Below are positions 1-8,965 of a stretch of 64,000 nt of DNA, one piece after another (position 1 is the first letter of the stretch; every line of letters starts with the position of its first letter). Origin of the DNA: Bacillota bacterium (GTDB lineage: Bacteria; Bacillota; Sulfobacillia; JACIYH01). Made by a program: the position numbers and the translations under genes. The notes under the pieces are model-generated. The model saw only the letters and a list, made by a program, of their open reading frames with translations. It had not been told where the DNA came from and searched no databases. The DNA is taken from the NCBI GenBank assembly GCA_030019365.1, contig JASEFA010000003.1:124001-188000 (forward strand). The letters run 5' to 3'.

Positions 1-261
1 TACGGCACCTACCACATCACCAATTCGGGGTCCGCGACCTGGTACCAGCTGGCCTGCCTGGCCGTCCGCCTTGCCGGCCTCCGGGTCAAGGTGGTGCCGG
101 CGTCAAGCGATGCGTTTTCCCGACCGGCTCGCAGGCCGCGCAACTCCGTGCTTGACCCGTTTCCGCTCAAGGAGACCGTTGGCCACCTGCTTCCCCGCTG
201 GGAAGACGCCGTCAGCCGGTACCTCTTACGCCGGTTTGCGACCGGAGCGGTCGAGGGCTAA
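1..261 (+). CDS. rmlD: dTDP-4-dehydrorhamnose reductase, C-terminal fragment
   Basis: The frame is open from base 1 to a TAA at 259-261 and gives the last 86 residues of a protein whose start lies before the window. The segment YHITNSGSATWYQ, followed by VKVVPASSDAF, a PARRPRNSVLD stretch and a final W-DAV--YL helix, is typical of the RmlD C-terminus. RmlD performs the last step of dTDP-L-rhamnose synthesis in the cytoplasm, reducing the 4-keto sugar with NAD(P)H. Its end overlaps the end of the convergent glycosyltransferase by 36 bases. Two glycosyltransferases next to it fit a role in supplying rhamnose for surface or flagellar glycans. The catalytic part is outside the window, so activity cannot be judged. 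Confidence 0.85.
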   Translation, partial: YGTYHITNSGSATWYQLACLAVRLAGLRVKVVPASSDAFSRPARRPRNSVLDPFPLKETVGHLLPRWEDAVSRYLLRRFATGAVEG

Positions 262-1476
262 CACCCTGTAACCCCAACTTTCGACCCGCCGACCCATGCG
301 TTCCTCCCAGTTTTCTGTGAGGAAGATATCCGCGACTGGACCTGCCAGTTCCGGCCGGAGGAGAAAGGCATCCGGGCCCTTGACCGCACCGACGTAGGGG
401 GCCAGGGTAAGGTTGGCCAGAAGCTCGACCAATAAGCCGCCGTCCACGCTGCCCGGCCTGCCCCAGAACAGGACTCCATCGCATGCGCTGGAGATCTTCG
501 AGAGGGTGGCACCCAGATTCCTGGCGGGCGGACTCTCGTCGAGGACGATCAGCTTCATTTGCGGGAAATGCCCGCCGGCGACCTGGCCCCGATGGGTGTC
601 CGCGGAGGCGGAGCCCGCGGGAACTACCACCGGGACCGCTCGCAAATGATCGATGGACTTGCTCAGAGTACCTTGGTGCTCTTCGTAGCGCACCACCAGG
701 CCGTCTTCGACATAGATGCGAGTTTCGTCCGGGGGTATGCGACCGAGCCATCTCGAGTTCAGAATCTCGAGGTTCTCCCTCGACTTGCGGAATCGCTCCG
801 GTCCGCTGATGGACTCGTGGTGGATGAGTTTGGCGCGGGGGGTATAGATCACCCGGTGGCCCTCTTGTCGGACCCGAAAGCAGAGGTCGACATCCTCGTA
901 GCCGTTGTAGTATCGCTCATCGAAGCCACCCAGTTCGGAGAACAGGTCTTTCGGGATGAGGAGACAGGCTCCGGTTACCGCCTGCAGATCACGTTGCCTG
1001 TTTACCAGTGGATCCAGCCCGTCAAATCGATAGTAGAGGTGGTAGGGGTGGAGTTGCCCGGTTATGGGGTCTAGGCCTACCACGACTCCGGCATGCTGAA
1101 CGGTATCATCGGGAAACAACAGCTTGCAGCCTACTGCTCCGATTTGTGGCTCCGCCGCAGCTACTGCGAGGAGGTTGTTCAGCCAGCCTGGCAGGGGTTC
1201 GGTATCGTTGTTCAGAAAAAGCAGCAACCTGCCCTGTGCTACTTCTGCGCCTGCGTTGCAGGCTCGGGCGAATCCCTGGTTGAGCGGGTTGAGGAGAAGC
1301 CTAACGTCGCCCTCCAGGCTCTTGAGGAAGCCACGCGTGGCGTCGGTCGATCCGTTATCCACGATAATTACCTCGTAGAGATCGCCCGGAGTGTATGTTG
1401 CCAACGCCTCAAGGCAGCGTCTGGTGTAGTTGACCTTGTTATAGGTAGGGATGATAATCGAGACCTCGTACTTCAC
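226..1476 (-). CDS. Family 2 glycosyltransferase (rhamnosyltransferase-like)
   Basis: This 416-residue protein starts at a GTG preceded by AAGGGGA. Residues 5-240 form a GT-A family 2 domain: SIIIPTYNK, the IIVDNGSTD nucleotide-sugar loop, LNNDTEPLPGW with the metal-binding acidic motif, and GGFDERYYNGYEDVDLC with the acceptor-side ED motif. This arrangement is usual in rhamnosyl- and related transferases that build surface polysaccharide or protein-linked glycans. Residues 250-416 have no recognisable motif; they may form an accessory domain. It is transcribed away from the methyltransferase-glycosyltransferase gene and converges on rmlD. A TATAGT hexamer lies upstream on the minus strand, without a good -35. 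Acceptor and donor are unknown; rhamnose is a guess from the neighbour. Confidence 0.8.
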   Translation of the reverse strand: MKYEVSIIIPTYNKVNYTRRCLEALATYTPGDLYEVIIVDNGSTDATRGFLKSLEGDVRLLLNPLNQGFARACNAGAEVAQGRLLLFLNNDTEPLPGWLNNLLAVAAAEPQIGAVGCKLLFPDDTVQHAGVVVGLDPITGQLHPYHLYYRFDGLDPLVNRQRDLQAVTGACLLIPKDLFSELGGFDERYYNGYEDVDLCFRVRQEGHRVIYTPRAKLIHHESISGPERFRKSRENLEILNSRWLGRIPPDETRIYVEDGLVVRYEEHQGTLSKSIDHLRAVPVVVPAGSASADTHRGQVAGGHFPQMKLIVLDESPPARNLGATLSKISSACDGVLFWGRPGSVDGGLLVELLANLTLAPYVGAVKGPDAFLLRPELAGPVADIFLTENWEERMGRRVESWGYRVLALDRSGRKPA

Positions 1477-1536
1477 GTGTTTCCCCTTGCACTATATCGT
1501 CTCCTACGCCCGGGCCGATACTGACAGGGGTGATAG

Positions 1537-3498
1537 ATGGTGGAGGCTGCCTACTACGGGAGTAGCAGGCCGGAAGTACGAAGGTTGGTGCCCAGCCATG
1601 CCAGATGCATACTCGATGTGGGTTGCGGGTGGGGACGGGTGGGAGCCGAGTTGAAAGCGTCCGTTCCGGGCCGTGAGGTCACGGGCGTGGAAGTGGTTCC
1701 CCAGGTGGCGGAGGTCGCAGCCCAGGCACTGGACCGTGTTCTCGTGGGAGATGTGGAGGACGTGGTTGACCGGCTGCCCCGGCGGCATTTCGACTGTGTG
1801 ATCCTGGCAGATATCCTCGAGCACCTGCGAGATCCCTGGCTAACCCTGAAAAGACTGGGTGAGGCTATGCAGCCGGGGGCGGCTTTTGTGGCAAGCGTAC
1901 CCAACATATCCCACTGGTCGATAATCCGGGGGCTCATTGAGGGGGAATGGCATTACCAGGATGAAGGGCTTCTGGATCGCACCCATCTCCGGTTTTTCAC
2001 AAAAAGCACGATCAGGGACATGTTCGAGCAGGCGGGATGGAGGGTGCTGCGCGTCGAGGCAGTTTCAAAACAGGAGGGCGGTGGCGTGCCGCCTTCCTGG
2101 GTGGAGGAACTGCAACGCGCTGGAGTGAGAGCTCACCGTTTGGTGCAGGAAGCCTACGACTACCAGTACCTGATCCTGGGTTGCTATCCTGGCGATGCTT
2201 CGTGTCCTCTGCCCCGCGAGCTGGCCAGCATCGTCTTGCCGTGTTGCAACGGGGTCGGCTACACCCGGGCCTGTATCGAAAGTATCTTCGCCCACACCGA
2301 CTGGCCCTTTGAACTGATAGTGGTGGACAACGGATCCAGGGACGGAACCGCCCGCTACCTCTGCGACCTGGCTGCTACTTATGAGAATGTGCGGGTGGTG
2401 ACGAACAAGGACAACCTGGGCTTCGGGGTCGGGTGTAACCAGGGCATGGCCCTTGCGCGGGGCGAGTACGCGGTGCTGTTGAACAACGATACGGTTGTGA
2501 CAGAAGGCTGGTTGCCGCGGCTTATCGCCCATGCCCAGGCCGATTCCCAGACAGGCATAGTCGGGCCTCGCTCGAACTGGGTGGCGGGATTACAGCTTGT
2601 TGCCCGGACCTCTTACGGGTCCGATCTCGCCGGGCTGGCTGACTTTGCGCACAGGTGGCAGAGAACGAATTACGGTCGGCGGCGATACGTGGACAGGATT
2701 ACCGGCCTGTGCATGCTCGTTAAGCGAGAGGTTCTCCAGAGGCTGGGCGGATTTGACCCGCGTTTCGGAATCGGTAACTTCGAGGACGACGACTACTGCT
2801 TGCGGGCCCGGATGGCCGGATACAGCGTCTCCATCGCGGATGACGTCTTCATCCACCACTTCGGGCATCAGACCTTCATCGGCCAGAGGGTGGATTACAG
2901 CGCGCTCATGCAGCGCAACTGGCAGCGTTTCTGCCGAAAGTGGGGAATCGACCCCGCCTCACCACCCGGATGCTGCGCGGACGAGATCCTGTCACGGGCC
3001 GATCAGGAACTCCTGTACGTTCCCCTGGATTTGAGGCAGGCCCTGAGGTCCAACGGAGAGCCCCTGCCCTTGTGGCCACGGGACGCCTTCAGCTTTCTGG
3101 TGTTCCCGGATTGGTCCGACCCCTCCTCGCGGTGGCCTGTGATCTTGCGCAGTTTCTGTCGTGCGTTTGCGCCGGAGGATCGCGTTTGTCTGGTGCTCCG
3201 GGCGGACCCGACCGAGGTAGAATCCATGAAGTCGGTCGTCCGGGCCGTAACCGAGGAGATAGAGCATGCGGGTTTTGAGCCCAACCAGATCGCCGACGTT
3301 GTCATTTGCGACGACGGGCTCGGGTGGGAAGACTTGTGCCGGGCGTTCCGGGCCGCCTCCGCGTACGTACCATCGGGGGAGCTGGAAGAGGGCCTGCACA
3401 GGTACCAGGCTGCGCTTTATGGACTGCCCGAACCGCCCGGCGTTTCCCCGGACGCGTTGCGGCAGATGATACCGCCCGAGCTCCTGTCTTGCGCTTAA
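1537..3498 (+). CDS. Fusion of SAM-dependent methyltransferase and family 2 glycosyltransferase
   Basis: This 653-residue multidomain protein has three parts. Residues about 1-215 are a class I methyltransferase: LDVGCGWGRVG is the SAM-binding loop and DCVILADILEHLRDP a later motif. Residues about 228-475 are a GT-A glycosyltransferase with ELIVVDNGSRDGT, LLNNDTVV and GGFDPRFGIGNFEDDDYC. The remaining 160 residues include an FSFLVFPDWSDP segment, resembling the C-terminal half found in multidomain protein-glycosylation transferases. Methylation plus sugar transfer in one chain suggests synthesis of a methylated sugar cap. It lies immediately upstream of flagellin, so flagellin glycan modification is a reasonable inference, though cell-surface polysaccharide is equally possible. 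The ATG follows CAGGGGTGA. Confidence 0.8.
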   Translation: MVEAAYYGSSRPEVRRLVPSHARCILDVGCGWGRVGAELKASVPGREVTGVEVVPQVAEVAAQALDRVLVGDVEDVVDRLPRRHFDCVILADILEHLRDPWLTLKRLGEAMQPGAAFVASVPNISHWSIIRGLIEGEWHYQDEGLLDRTHLRFFTKSTIRDMFEQAGWRVLRVEAVSKQEGGGVPPSWVEELQRAGVRAHRLVQEAYDYQYLILGCYPGDASCPLPRELASIVLPCCNGVGYTRACIESIFAHTDWPFELIVVDNGSRDGTARYLCDLAATYENVRVVTNKDNLGFGVGCNQGMALARGEYAVLLNNDTVVTEGWLPRLIAHAQADSQTGIVGPRSNWVAGLQLVARTSYGSDLAGLADFAHRWQRTNYGRRRYVDRITGLCMLVKREVLQRLGGFDPRFGIGNFEDDDYCLRARMAGYSVSIADDVFIHHFGHQTFIGQRVDYSALMQRNWQRFCRKWGIDPASPPGCCADEILSRADQELLYVPLDLRQALRSNGEPLPLWPRDAFSFLVFPDWSDPSSRWPVILRSFCRAFAPEDRVCLVLRADPTEVESMKSVVRAVTEEIEHAGFEPNQIADVVICDDGLGWEDLCRAFRAASAYVPSGELEEGLHRYQAALYGLPEPPGVSPDALRQMIPPELLSCA

Positions 3499-3522
3499 CC
3501 CAGCACGGTTTTCACCCGATCA
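3496..3522 (+). promoter_or_regulatory. Candidate sigma-28 (SigD/FliA) promoter for flagellin
   Basis: TAAC at 3496-3499 and CCCGATCA at 3515-3522 are separated by 15 bases. The motilty sigma factor consensus is TAAA, about 15 bases, GCCGATAA, so 3 of 4 and 6 of 8 positions agree. It overlaps the stop codon of the preceding gene and would give a leader of about 100 bases before the flagellin ATG. Position and spacing fit; the identification is from pattern only. Confidence 0.5.
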
Positions 3523-3631
3523 CTAACCTGGAGTGCGCACTACCTTCCGTGCCGGGCGGCCACCGGCCGGAGCTGGGAGCGGGCGCGGAGACAGGGAAGT
3601 CCCGCCAACATTCAGGGAGGACGCTGAGGAC

Positions 3632-4456
3632 ATGGGTCTGAGAATCAACAGCAACATCGAGGCCCTCAACGCCCACAGGCATCTGACCACCGTATCCGCT
3701 CGACTCGCGAAATCGATGGAGCGCCTGTCGTCGGGCATGCGCATCAACCGGGCCTCGGATGACGCCGCGGGGCTGGCCATCGCGGAGAAGGTCTTGAGCC
3801 AGGTGAACGGCCTTAACCAGGCCAGCAGGAACGCCCAGGACGCCATCTCGCTGGTGCAGACGGCTGAGGGTGCCCTACAGGAGTCGCACGGTATCCTGCA
3901 ACGGATGCGAGAGCTCGCAGTACAGGCTGCCAATGACACGCTCACCGACAGCGACAGGCAGGCCATTCAGGAGGAGATCACCAACCTTCTGGCGGAAATC
4001 GACCGCATAGCCGGCACTACCGAGTTCAACACCAGGAAGCTGCTCAACGGGTCGGTGGCCACGACCGCCTTGAGTTTCCAGGTGGGCGCCAACGCCAACC
4101 AGATCGTCACACTCACGATCGCTACGGCCGACAGCGCCGCGATGACACTTACTGGCCTCGACGTGAGCACTGCAGAGAATGCAAGCCAGGCCATAGTGAG
4201 CCTGGACGATGCTATCGAGTTCGTGTCCAACGTGCGGGCCAACCTGGGTGCCATGCAGAACAGGCTGGAGCATACCATTGCCAACCTGGGCGTGGCTTCC
4301 GAGAACCTGCAGGCCGCCCACTCACGCATTCGCGACGTCGATATGGCGGCAGAGATGATGGACTACACCAAGTTGCAGATCCTGCAGCAGGCGGGTACGG
4401 CCATGCTGGCTCAGGCCAACCTGGCTCCTCAGGCGGTGCTGAAGCTGCTCGGTTAG
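3632..4456 (+). CDS. hag: Flagellin
   Basis: This 274-residue flagellin forms the filament after export through the flagellar type III apparatus. The N-terminal D0/D1 region (about 1-140) has INSNIEALNAHR, RLSSGMRINRASDDAAG and a TEFNTRKLLNG segment; the C-terminal region ends in MMDYTKLQILQQAGTAMLAQ and a final LLG. The surface-exposed middle is very short and Thr/Ser-rich, close to the minimal flagellin size, which leaves few but possibly glycosylated residues. I chose the ATG at 3632 because MGLRINSN is the family start and GGGAGG lies just upstream; an upstream in-frame start would add 33 unrelated residues. A candidate sigma-28 promoter precedes it and a strong hairpin follows. A TPR glycosyltransferase and fliD lie downstream. 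Confidence 0.95.
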   Translation: MGLRINSNIEALNAHRHLTTVSARLAKSMERLSSGMRINRASDDAAGLAIAEKVLSQVNGLNQASRNAQDAISLVQTAEGALQESHGILQRMRELAVQAANDTLTDSDRQAIQEEITNLLAEIDRIAGTTEFNTRKLLNGSVATTALSFQVGANANQIVTLTIATADSAAMTLTGLDVSTAENASQAIVSLDDAIEFVSNVRANLGAMQNRLEHTIANLGVASENLQAAHSRIRDVDMAAEMMDYTKLQILQQAGTAMLAQANLAPQAVLKLLG

Positions 4457-4499
4457 CGTCTAGGGGTCGCGGTGGCCTGAGAGTCTGTCAGGTCCTGTG

Positions 4500-4528
4500 G
4501 TGGCCGGCCGGCACCGCCGGCCGGCCAC
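4500..4528 (+). terminator. Strong GC hairpin after flagellin gene
   Basis: A perfect 12-base-pair inverted repeat (GTGGCCGGCCGG with its complement, loop CACCG) sits 43 bases after the flagellin stop. No T-run follows, so it may act as a 3' stabilising or attenuating hairpin rather than a classical intrinsic terminator. It would let flagellin mRNA accumulate above the downstream glycosyltransferase and fliD. Confidence 0.5.
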
Positions 4529-4548
4529 AACTATGGGAGGGCGGGGCA

Positions 4549-7074
4549 GTGCGGGTAGCGTACCTTACGGAGAAGGATGCGGCGGAGGAGTCCCTGGGGT
4601 CCGTGGTACTTGCTCAGTGCGCCGTGCTCGCTGCCCGGGGGCATCAGGTCCTGGTGGTTACGATGGGTGGTCAGCCCGCGTGGGCTCCGCCCGGTGTGGA
4701 ATGGCACAAAGTGGAACGCCTGGTCTCCGCGCCGGTCCTTGAGCTTCTCGCCGGGTGCGATGCCGTGGTTGCCACGCATCATTCGCATGTGGCCGTCGCA
4801 ACTGACGTGGGGACCGCGGCGCCTTTCCTTTTCGTGTCCTTCGATGCTTCTCCGGTCAACGGGCTGGCCGCCCGGGCAAAGCTGATAGAAGCGCTGAGAG
4901 GCGCACCGGTGGCGGTGTTGACAACTTCGGGTCTGGTTGCCTCCTATATCGGAGGCGCAGGCGGGGGCGGCCCCGTGTACGTCTGCGCAGTGAATGGTGC
5001 AGGGGTGCACGGCGGTCCGTTGGAGCTTGACGGTGAGACACTTGAGCGGGCGCTTCTCCGGGGGCTTGCTTGGCACCGGAGCCGTGTTCCCCGGACTTCA
5101 ACTCTGGGTTTGGCCATGATCGTCCGTGACGAGGAAGAGAATGTGCGCCAGTGCCTGGCGACCGTAAAGCCGGTCGTGGACGAGATGGTGGTGGTGGATA
5201 CCGGTTCGCGCGACAACACGGTCGCCGTGGCGGAGCAGATGGGCGCCAAGGTGGTGAAGCAGGAGTGGCGGGACGACTTCGCGGAAGCCCGCAACGTTTC
5301 TCTAGAACACCTTTCGACGGATTGGGTGCTCGTGCTGGATGCCGATGAGCGGCTGGCGCAATCCTCTCAGTCGGCCATTCGCAGGGCGATTCTGAATCCG
5401 GTGGTAGATGCTTTCCTGGTGGACATCATTAACGTGACCGGGGAAGTCCTGATCTCGGGAGCTTTGGCCCACAGCTCCGCAAGGCTGTTCCGCCGGCGCC
5501 CTGAGTACAGGTATGAGGGGTACTTGCACGAGCAAATCGCCCCGTGTATCGCCAGAACTGGCGGTCACGTTAGGCCGTTGCCCGGGGCATCGATCCTCCA
5601 CTACGGTTACTTGGGAGCCGTGGTGGCGGCCCGCGACAAGAGCGAGCGCAACATGGCCATCGTTCGCCGACAGGTGGAGGAAGACCCACGCAATGGCTTT
5701 GCTCACTTCAACTTGGGGATGGAATACGTACGCCGGGGTGACCGTCAGAGGGCGATCAAGGCGTTTCAGCGGTCATTCCGCCTCCTGCCTGGCCTTAACG
5801 TGTCGTATGCCCCTGTCTTGCTGAAAAACCTGGCGGCCTGCCTGTTGGAAGACCAAAGGCACGAGGAAGCCCTGGCTCTTCTGGAGTTGGGCGAGCAGGT
5901 TTATCCGGACTATGTTGACCTTGCTTTGCTGCGGGGTATCGGCCTCAACCGTAGCCGACGTTATCGGGAAGCTCTAACCGTCTTGGAGGCGTGCGTTGAG
6001 AAGGGAGAGGCTCCCGCTTTCTACATGACGCAGGTAGGTGCGGGGAGCTTTCTGGCTCGCATGGCGATGGTGGAAAGCTACCTGGGGTTGGGCCGGTTTG
6101 ACGAGGCTGCCGAAAGCTACAGGCTGGCAGCCAGGGAAATGGTCGAGCGACTGGGAGGCGCCGTGGCCTCAGCTTTGGCTAAGCACGCACCTGGCGCAGC
6201 GGCTCTCTGGGAGACCGCCGAGCACAGGGTGGAAAATGGCGACATCGCGGGAGCCGTGAAAGCATACCGCCAGCTGATGGATCCCGAAGTCCGGCGAGAG
6301 TTGCTGCCGACCCAGCTGGTCCCTCTCTGGCAGCGCAAGACCCTCCTCGAGGTGCTGGCCGGTGACCTTGATGCGGCGTACGAAGACATCCGCCTGCTGC
6401 AGGGCATCAACGCCAATGCTGCGGAAGCATGTCGGCTGCTGGTCGATGTGGTGGCCGAGAGCGACTCAACCGGTGATAAAGTGCTGCCTTTAGCCGGTAA
6501 CGGAGGGGGCGCCGCCGACCCCGCCCACCCGGGGCACGTTGGCAGCAGGCTCTCCTGGCATGACGTAGCTGTTCCGCTGACCACGTTGCTGGACGCGGGG
6601 CGGGAGATGTGGTTTGCCAGGGCGTGCGAGTGGCTGGCCTCGGGGCCTGTGGAGGAGGCCGAGTTGGATCTGGAACTGGGCAAGCTCCTATTTCAGCGGG
6701 GCTGGTACGATGCGGCCGCCCGGCATCTTCTGGCCAGTGTCCGTGCCGGAGCCACTGACGCTGTCGCGCTCGGGCAGATGGGGGAGCTGGCTGCCCGAGG
6801 GGGGTTGCCGGCGGATGCACGGGCCTTCTACCGGCAGGCCATCAGGCTATCACCGAAGGTGCCCCGATACTGGGTTTCCCTGGCCGCCTCCTATCACGCG
6901 GCGGGCAATGATCGCGCGGGACTGCGGGTGCTCGACCTGGCGCGCCGCTGCACCGGGGGCGAGATTATCGAGGCTACTCGCATGGCGTTGGAGATCAGCA
7001 GTCGCTTGCGTTCAGATGGCCAGCACGCGCGTGGCCCTGCGTGCGGGAGTTTTTCGGGGGGGTGGCATCCATGA
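4549..7074 (+). CDS. TPR-containing family 2 glycosyltransferase in the flagellar cluster
   Basis: This 841-residue protein starts at GTG behind GGGAGGGCGGGG. The first 170 residues look like the N-terminal half of a GT-B (GT4-like) domain, with MRVAYLTEKDAAEESLG and alternating strand-helix segments. Residues about 185-400 are a GT-A family 2 domain of the SunS/TPR type: LAMIVRDEEENVRQCL, VVVDTGSRDNT and VLVLDADERL (the DxD site). After this come multiple TPR-like helical repeats, such as FAHFNLGMEYVRRGDRQRAI. It lies between flagellin and fliD and overlaps fliD by four bases (ATGA), so it is probably co-translated with flagellar genes. Flagellin O-glycosylation is the likely role by context; the sugar is unknown. 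The Gly-rich stretch near residues 142-160 is poorly conserved in such folds. Confidence 0.75.
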   Translation: MRVAYLTEKDAAEESLGSVVLAQCAVLAARGHQVLVVTMGGQPAWAPPGVEWHKVERLVSAPVLELLAGCDAVVATHHSHVAVATDVGTAAPFLFVSFDASPVNGLAARAKLIEALRGAPVAVLTTSGLVASYIGGAGGGGPVYVCAVNGAGVHGGPLELDGETLERALLRGLAWHRSRVPRTSTLGLAMIVRDEEENVRQCLATVKPVVDEMVVVDTGSRDNTVAVAEQMGAKVVKQEWRDDFAEARNVSLEHLSTDWVLVLDADERLAQSSQSAIRRAILNPVVDAFLVDIINVTGEVLISGALAHSSARLFRRRPEYRYEGYLHEQIAPCIARTGGHVRPLPGASILHYGYLGAVVAARDKSERNMAIVRRQVEEDPRNGFAHFNLGMEYVRRGDRQRAIKAFQRSFRLLPGLNVSYAPVLLKNLAACLLEDQRHEEALALLELGEQVYPDYVDLALLRGIGLNRSRRYREALTVLEACVEKGEAPAFYMTQVGAGSFLARMAMVESYLGLGRFDEAAESYRLAAREMVERLGGAVASALAKHAPGAAALWETAEHRVENGDIAGAVKAYRQLMDPEVRRELLPTQLVPLWQRKTLLEVLAGDLDAAYEDIRLLQGINANAAEACRLLVDVVAESDSTGDKVLPLAGNGGGAADPAHPGHVGSRLSWHDVAVPLTTLLDAGREMWFARACEWLASGPVEEAELDLELGKLLFQRGWYDAAARHLLASVRAGATDAVALGQMGELAARGGLPADARAFYRQAIRLSPKVPRYWVSLAASYHAAGNDRAGLRVLDLARRCTGGEIIEATRMALEISSRLRSDGQHARGPACGSFSGGWHP

Positions 7075-8432
7075 GCGTTCCGATCTTCAGTGTGTCGGGG
7101 CTGGCGACGGGGCTTGATTGGCGGAAGATCATCGATGAGCTTATGGCCGTCGAGAGACGGCCGATCCAGGTCCTGGAGCAGCGGAGGAGCGGCCTGGAAA
7201 CGGTTAAGAACGCCTGGAGCGACCTGAAGCTGGCTCTTCAGGCCGTCGATACCAAGCTGGACCCGCTCTTGCTGAGCAGCACCTTCCAGGCGCGGGTGGC
7301 GGTGTCATCCAGTGAGGCAGTGGTGAAGGGTACGGCCTCGTCAGGAGCCTCCCTGGGCACCTACGCCATAGGCGTCCAGACGCTCGCGCAGGCTCAGGTG
7401 GTGGCTTCGGCGGCGCAATCCCAGGGTGCCCTGAGCTTGGCCGGCGACATCTATATCAACGGCAAGACCATCTCAGTGGTGACGACGGACGGGGTGGCCA
7501 GCATCCGGGACAAAATCAACGCCACGGCTGGAGTGGGTGTCACCGCTTCCGTGGTAGACACCATTGTGAGCGGCGTCACCAAGAGTATCCTGGTGCTGAA
7601 GAGCAACACCACGGGCACAGCCGGGGCCATGACCCTGTCCGAGGATGCCAACCAGGTCTTGACCAACCTGGGTGTACTGGTCAGCGGCAGCCCCAATGTT
7701 CAGGTGGCGGCGCAGGATGCCGAGCTCACAGTGGATGGCGTGGCCATAACCAGCGGGAGCAATACGGTAACCACCGCCGTGCCGGGGGTCACGCTGGAGC
7801 TTAAGGGTACCGGCTCAGCCACGCTGGAAGTGAAGGCCGATGTGGACAGCATGGTGGGCAAGATCAAGGACTTCGTGAACGCATACAACGGCGCCCTGTC
7901 TAAGCTGCGGATGTACCTCGCGAACGAGCCCAAGAGCGCAGGCCCTTTGGGAGGAGACCCCACCGCCCAGGGGATGGAGCGCCAGTTGCGTCAGCTGGCG
8001 TATGACTCGGTTTCCGGATTGCCTGCCGATATGGACAGCCTGTACGACATCGGCATCTCCACCTCGGACAAAACGGGGGCTCTCGCCATCGACGAGACCA
8101 AGCTCGGTGAAGCCCTGTCTGCCCGCGCGGGCGACGTGGCGAACCTCTTCTACTCGTCCGATCAAGCAGTGAAGAGCGTGGCGGAGAGACTCCGCGATGC
8201 CTTCCGGTTGTGGGTGCAGGCCGGTACCGGGGTTATCCCCACCCGGGAGTCCGGCCTGGACGATCTCATCGAGGACATGGCGGATCGCATGGAGGTCCTC
8301 GAGGAGCGTCTCAAGTTGCGGGAGCAAAGCCTGGTAGACCGGTTCGTCAACCTGGAGCGGAGCATGGCCGTGTTGCAGAGCCAGTCGGCCTGGCTGGAGC
8401 AGAAGCTGGCCGCCCTGCAGCCGGTGGAGTGA
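7071..8432 (+). CDS. fliD: Flagellar filament cap protein
   Basis: This 453-residue protein caps the growing filament and helps flagellin subunits fold into place outside the cell. The N-terminus MSVPIFSVSGLATGLDW, followed by a long helix with MAVERRPIQVLEQRR, and the C-terminal coiled coil with RMEVLEERLKLREQSLVDRF are diagnostic of FliD. The centre is Ser/Thr/Val-rich beta structure and the length is usual for the family. The ATG at 7071 is preceded by GGGGGGTGG and forms the ATGA overlap with the glycosyltransferase; a start 30 bases upstream would add atypical residues. fliS follows after about 95 bases. Confidence 0.93.
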   Translation: MSVPIFSVSGLATGLDWRKIIDELMAVERRPIQVLEQRRSGLETVKNAWSDLKLALQAVDTKLDPLLLSSTFQARVAVSSSEAVVKGTASSGASLGTYAIGVQTLAQAQVVASAAQSQGALSLAGDIYINGKTISVVTTDGVASIRDKINATAGVGVTASVVDTIVSGVTKSILVLKSNTTGTAGAMTLSEDANQVLTNLGVLVSGSPNVQVAAQDAELTVDGVAITSGSNTVTTAVPGVTLELKGTGSATLEVKADVDSMVGKIKDFVNAYNGALSKLRMYLANEPKSAGPLGGDPTAQGMERQLRQLAYDSVSGLPADMDSLYDIGISTSDKTGALAIDETKLGEALSARAGDVANLFYSSDQAVKSVAERLRDAFRLWVQAGTGVIPTRESGLDDLIEDMADRMEVLEERLKLREQSLVDRFVNLERSMAVLQSQSAWLEQKLAALQPVE

Positions 8433-8527
8433 GCGGGCCCGGTGAGGGCAGGGGCTCCGCGAGTCCGACGCCGGCGGGACTGATGGGATGGCGAGGTGCG
8501 TCGACTGACGGCGAGGGAGGGAGACCG

Positions 8528-8923
8528 GTGAGCGTTTCCACGGTGCAGGAGGGGAGCAGATACTACCGGCAGACGCAGGTGCAGACCGCGAGTCCGGCCA
8601 AGCTGGTGTGGCTGATGCTGGACGGGGCGGCCCGCTTCAGCGCCCAGGCCCAGAAAGCAGCGCAGGCGGGAGATCTGGAGGAAGCGCACCGCAATATAGT
8701 ACGGGTCCAGGACATCGTGGACGAGCTGGACTGCTCGCTCGACATGCGCGCCGGCGAAGTGGCCCAGGCGCTGGAGCGGGTATACGCCTTCGCGCGGAGC
8801 CGACTGGTGGAGGCCAACCTGCGCAAAGATCCGGAGTTGCTGGGTGTCCTCCGGGGGATGTTCGAAGAGTTACGGGCCACCTGGGAGCGGGCCATGCGCG
8901 CTGCACCTGCTGCGACGGTGTAG
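8528..8923 (+). CDS. fliS: Flagellin export chaperone
   Basis: This 131-residue helical protein matches FliS, which binds the flagellin C-terminus in the cytoplasm and prevents premature polymerisation. The characteristic start region YYRQTQVQTASPAKLVWLML and the following AARFSAQAQKAAQ are recognisable, although the usual YDGAI motif is altered to LDGAA. The GTG at 8528 follows GAGGGAGGGAGA and gives the expected length. A much longer open frame upstream in the same register is not FliS-like. Its position after fliD and before the FliT-like gene is the ancestral Bacillota order. Confidence 0.9.
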   Translation: MSVSTVQEGSRYYRQTQVQTASPAKLVWLMLDGAARFSAQAQKAAQAGDLEEAHRNIVRVQDIVDELDCSLDMRAGEVAQALERVYAFARSRLVEANLRKDPELLGVLRGMFEELRATWERAMRAAPAATV

Positions 8924-8965
8924 CCGCTGCTCAGGCGGTTGGGACGGCGTCCGGCGGGAGGCGAG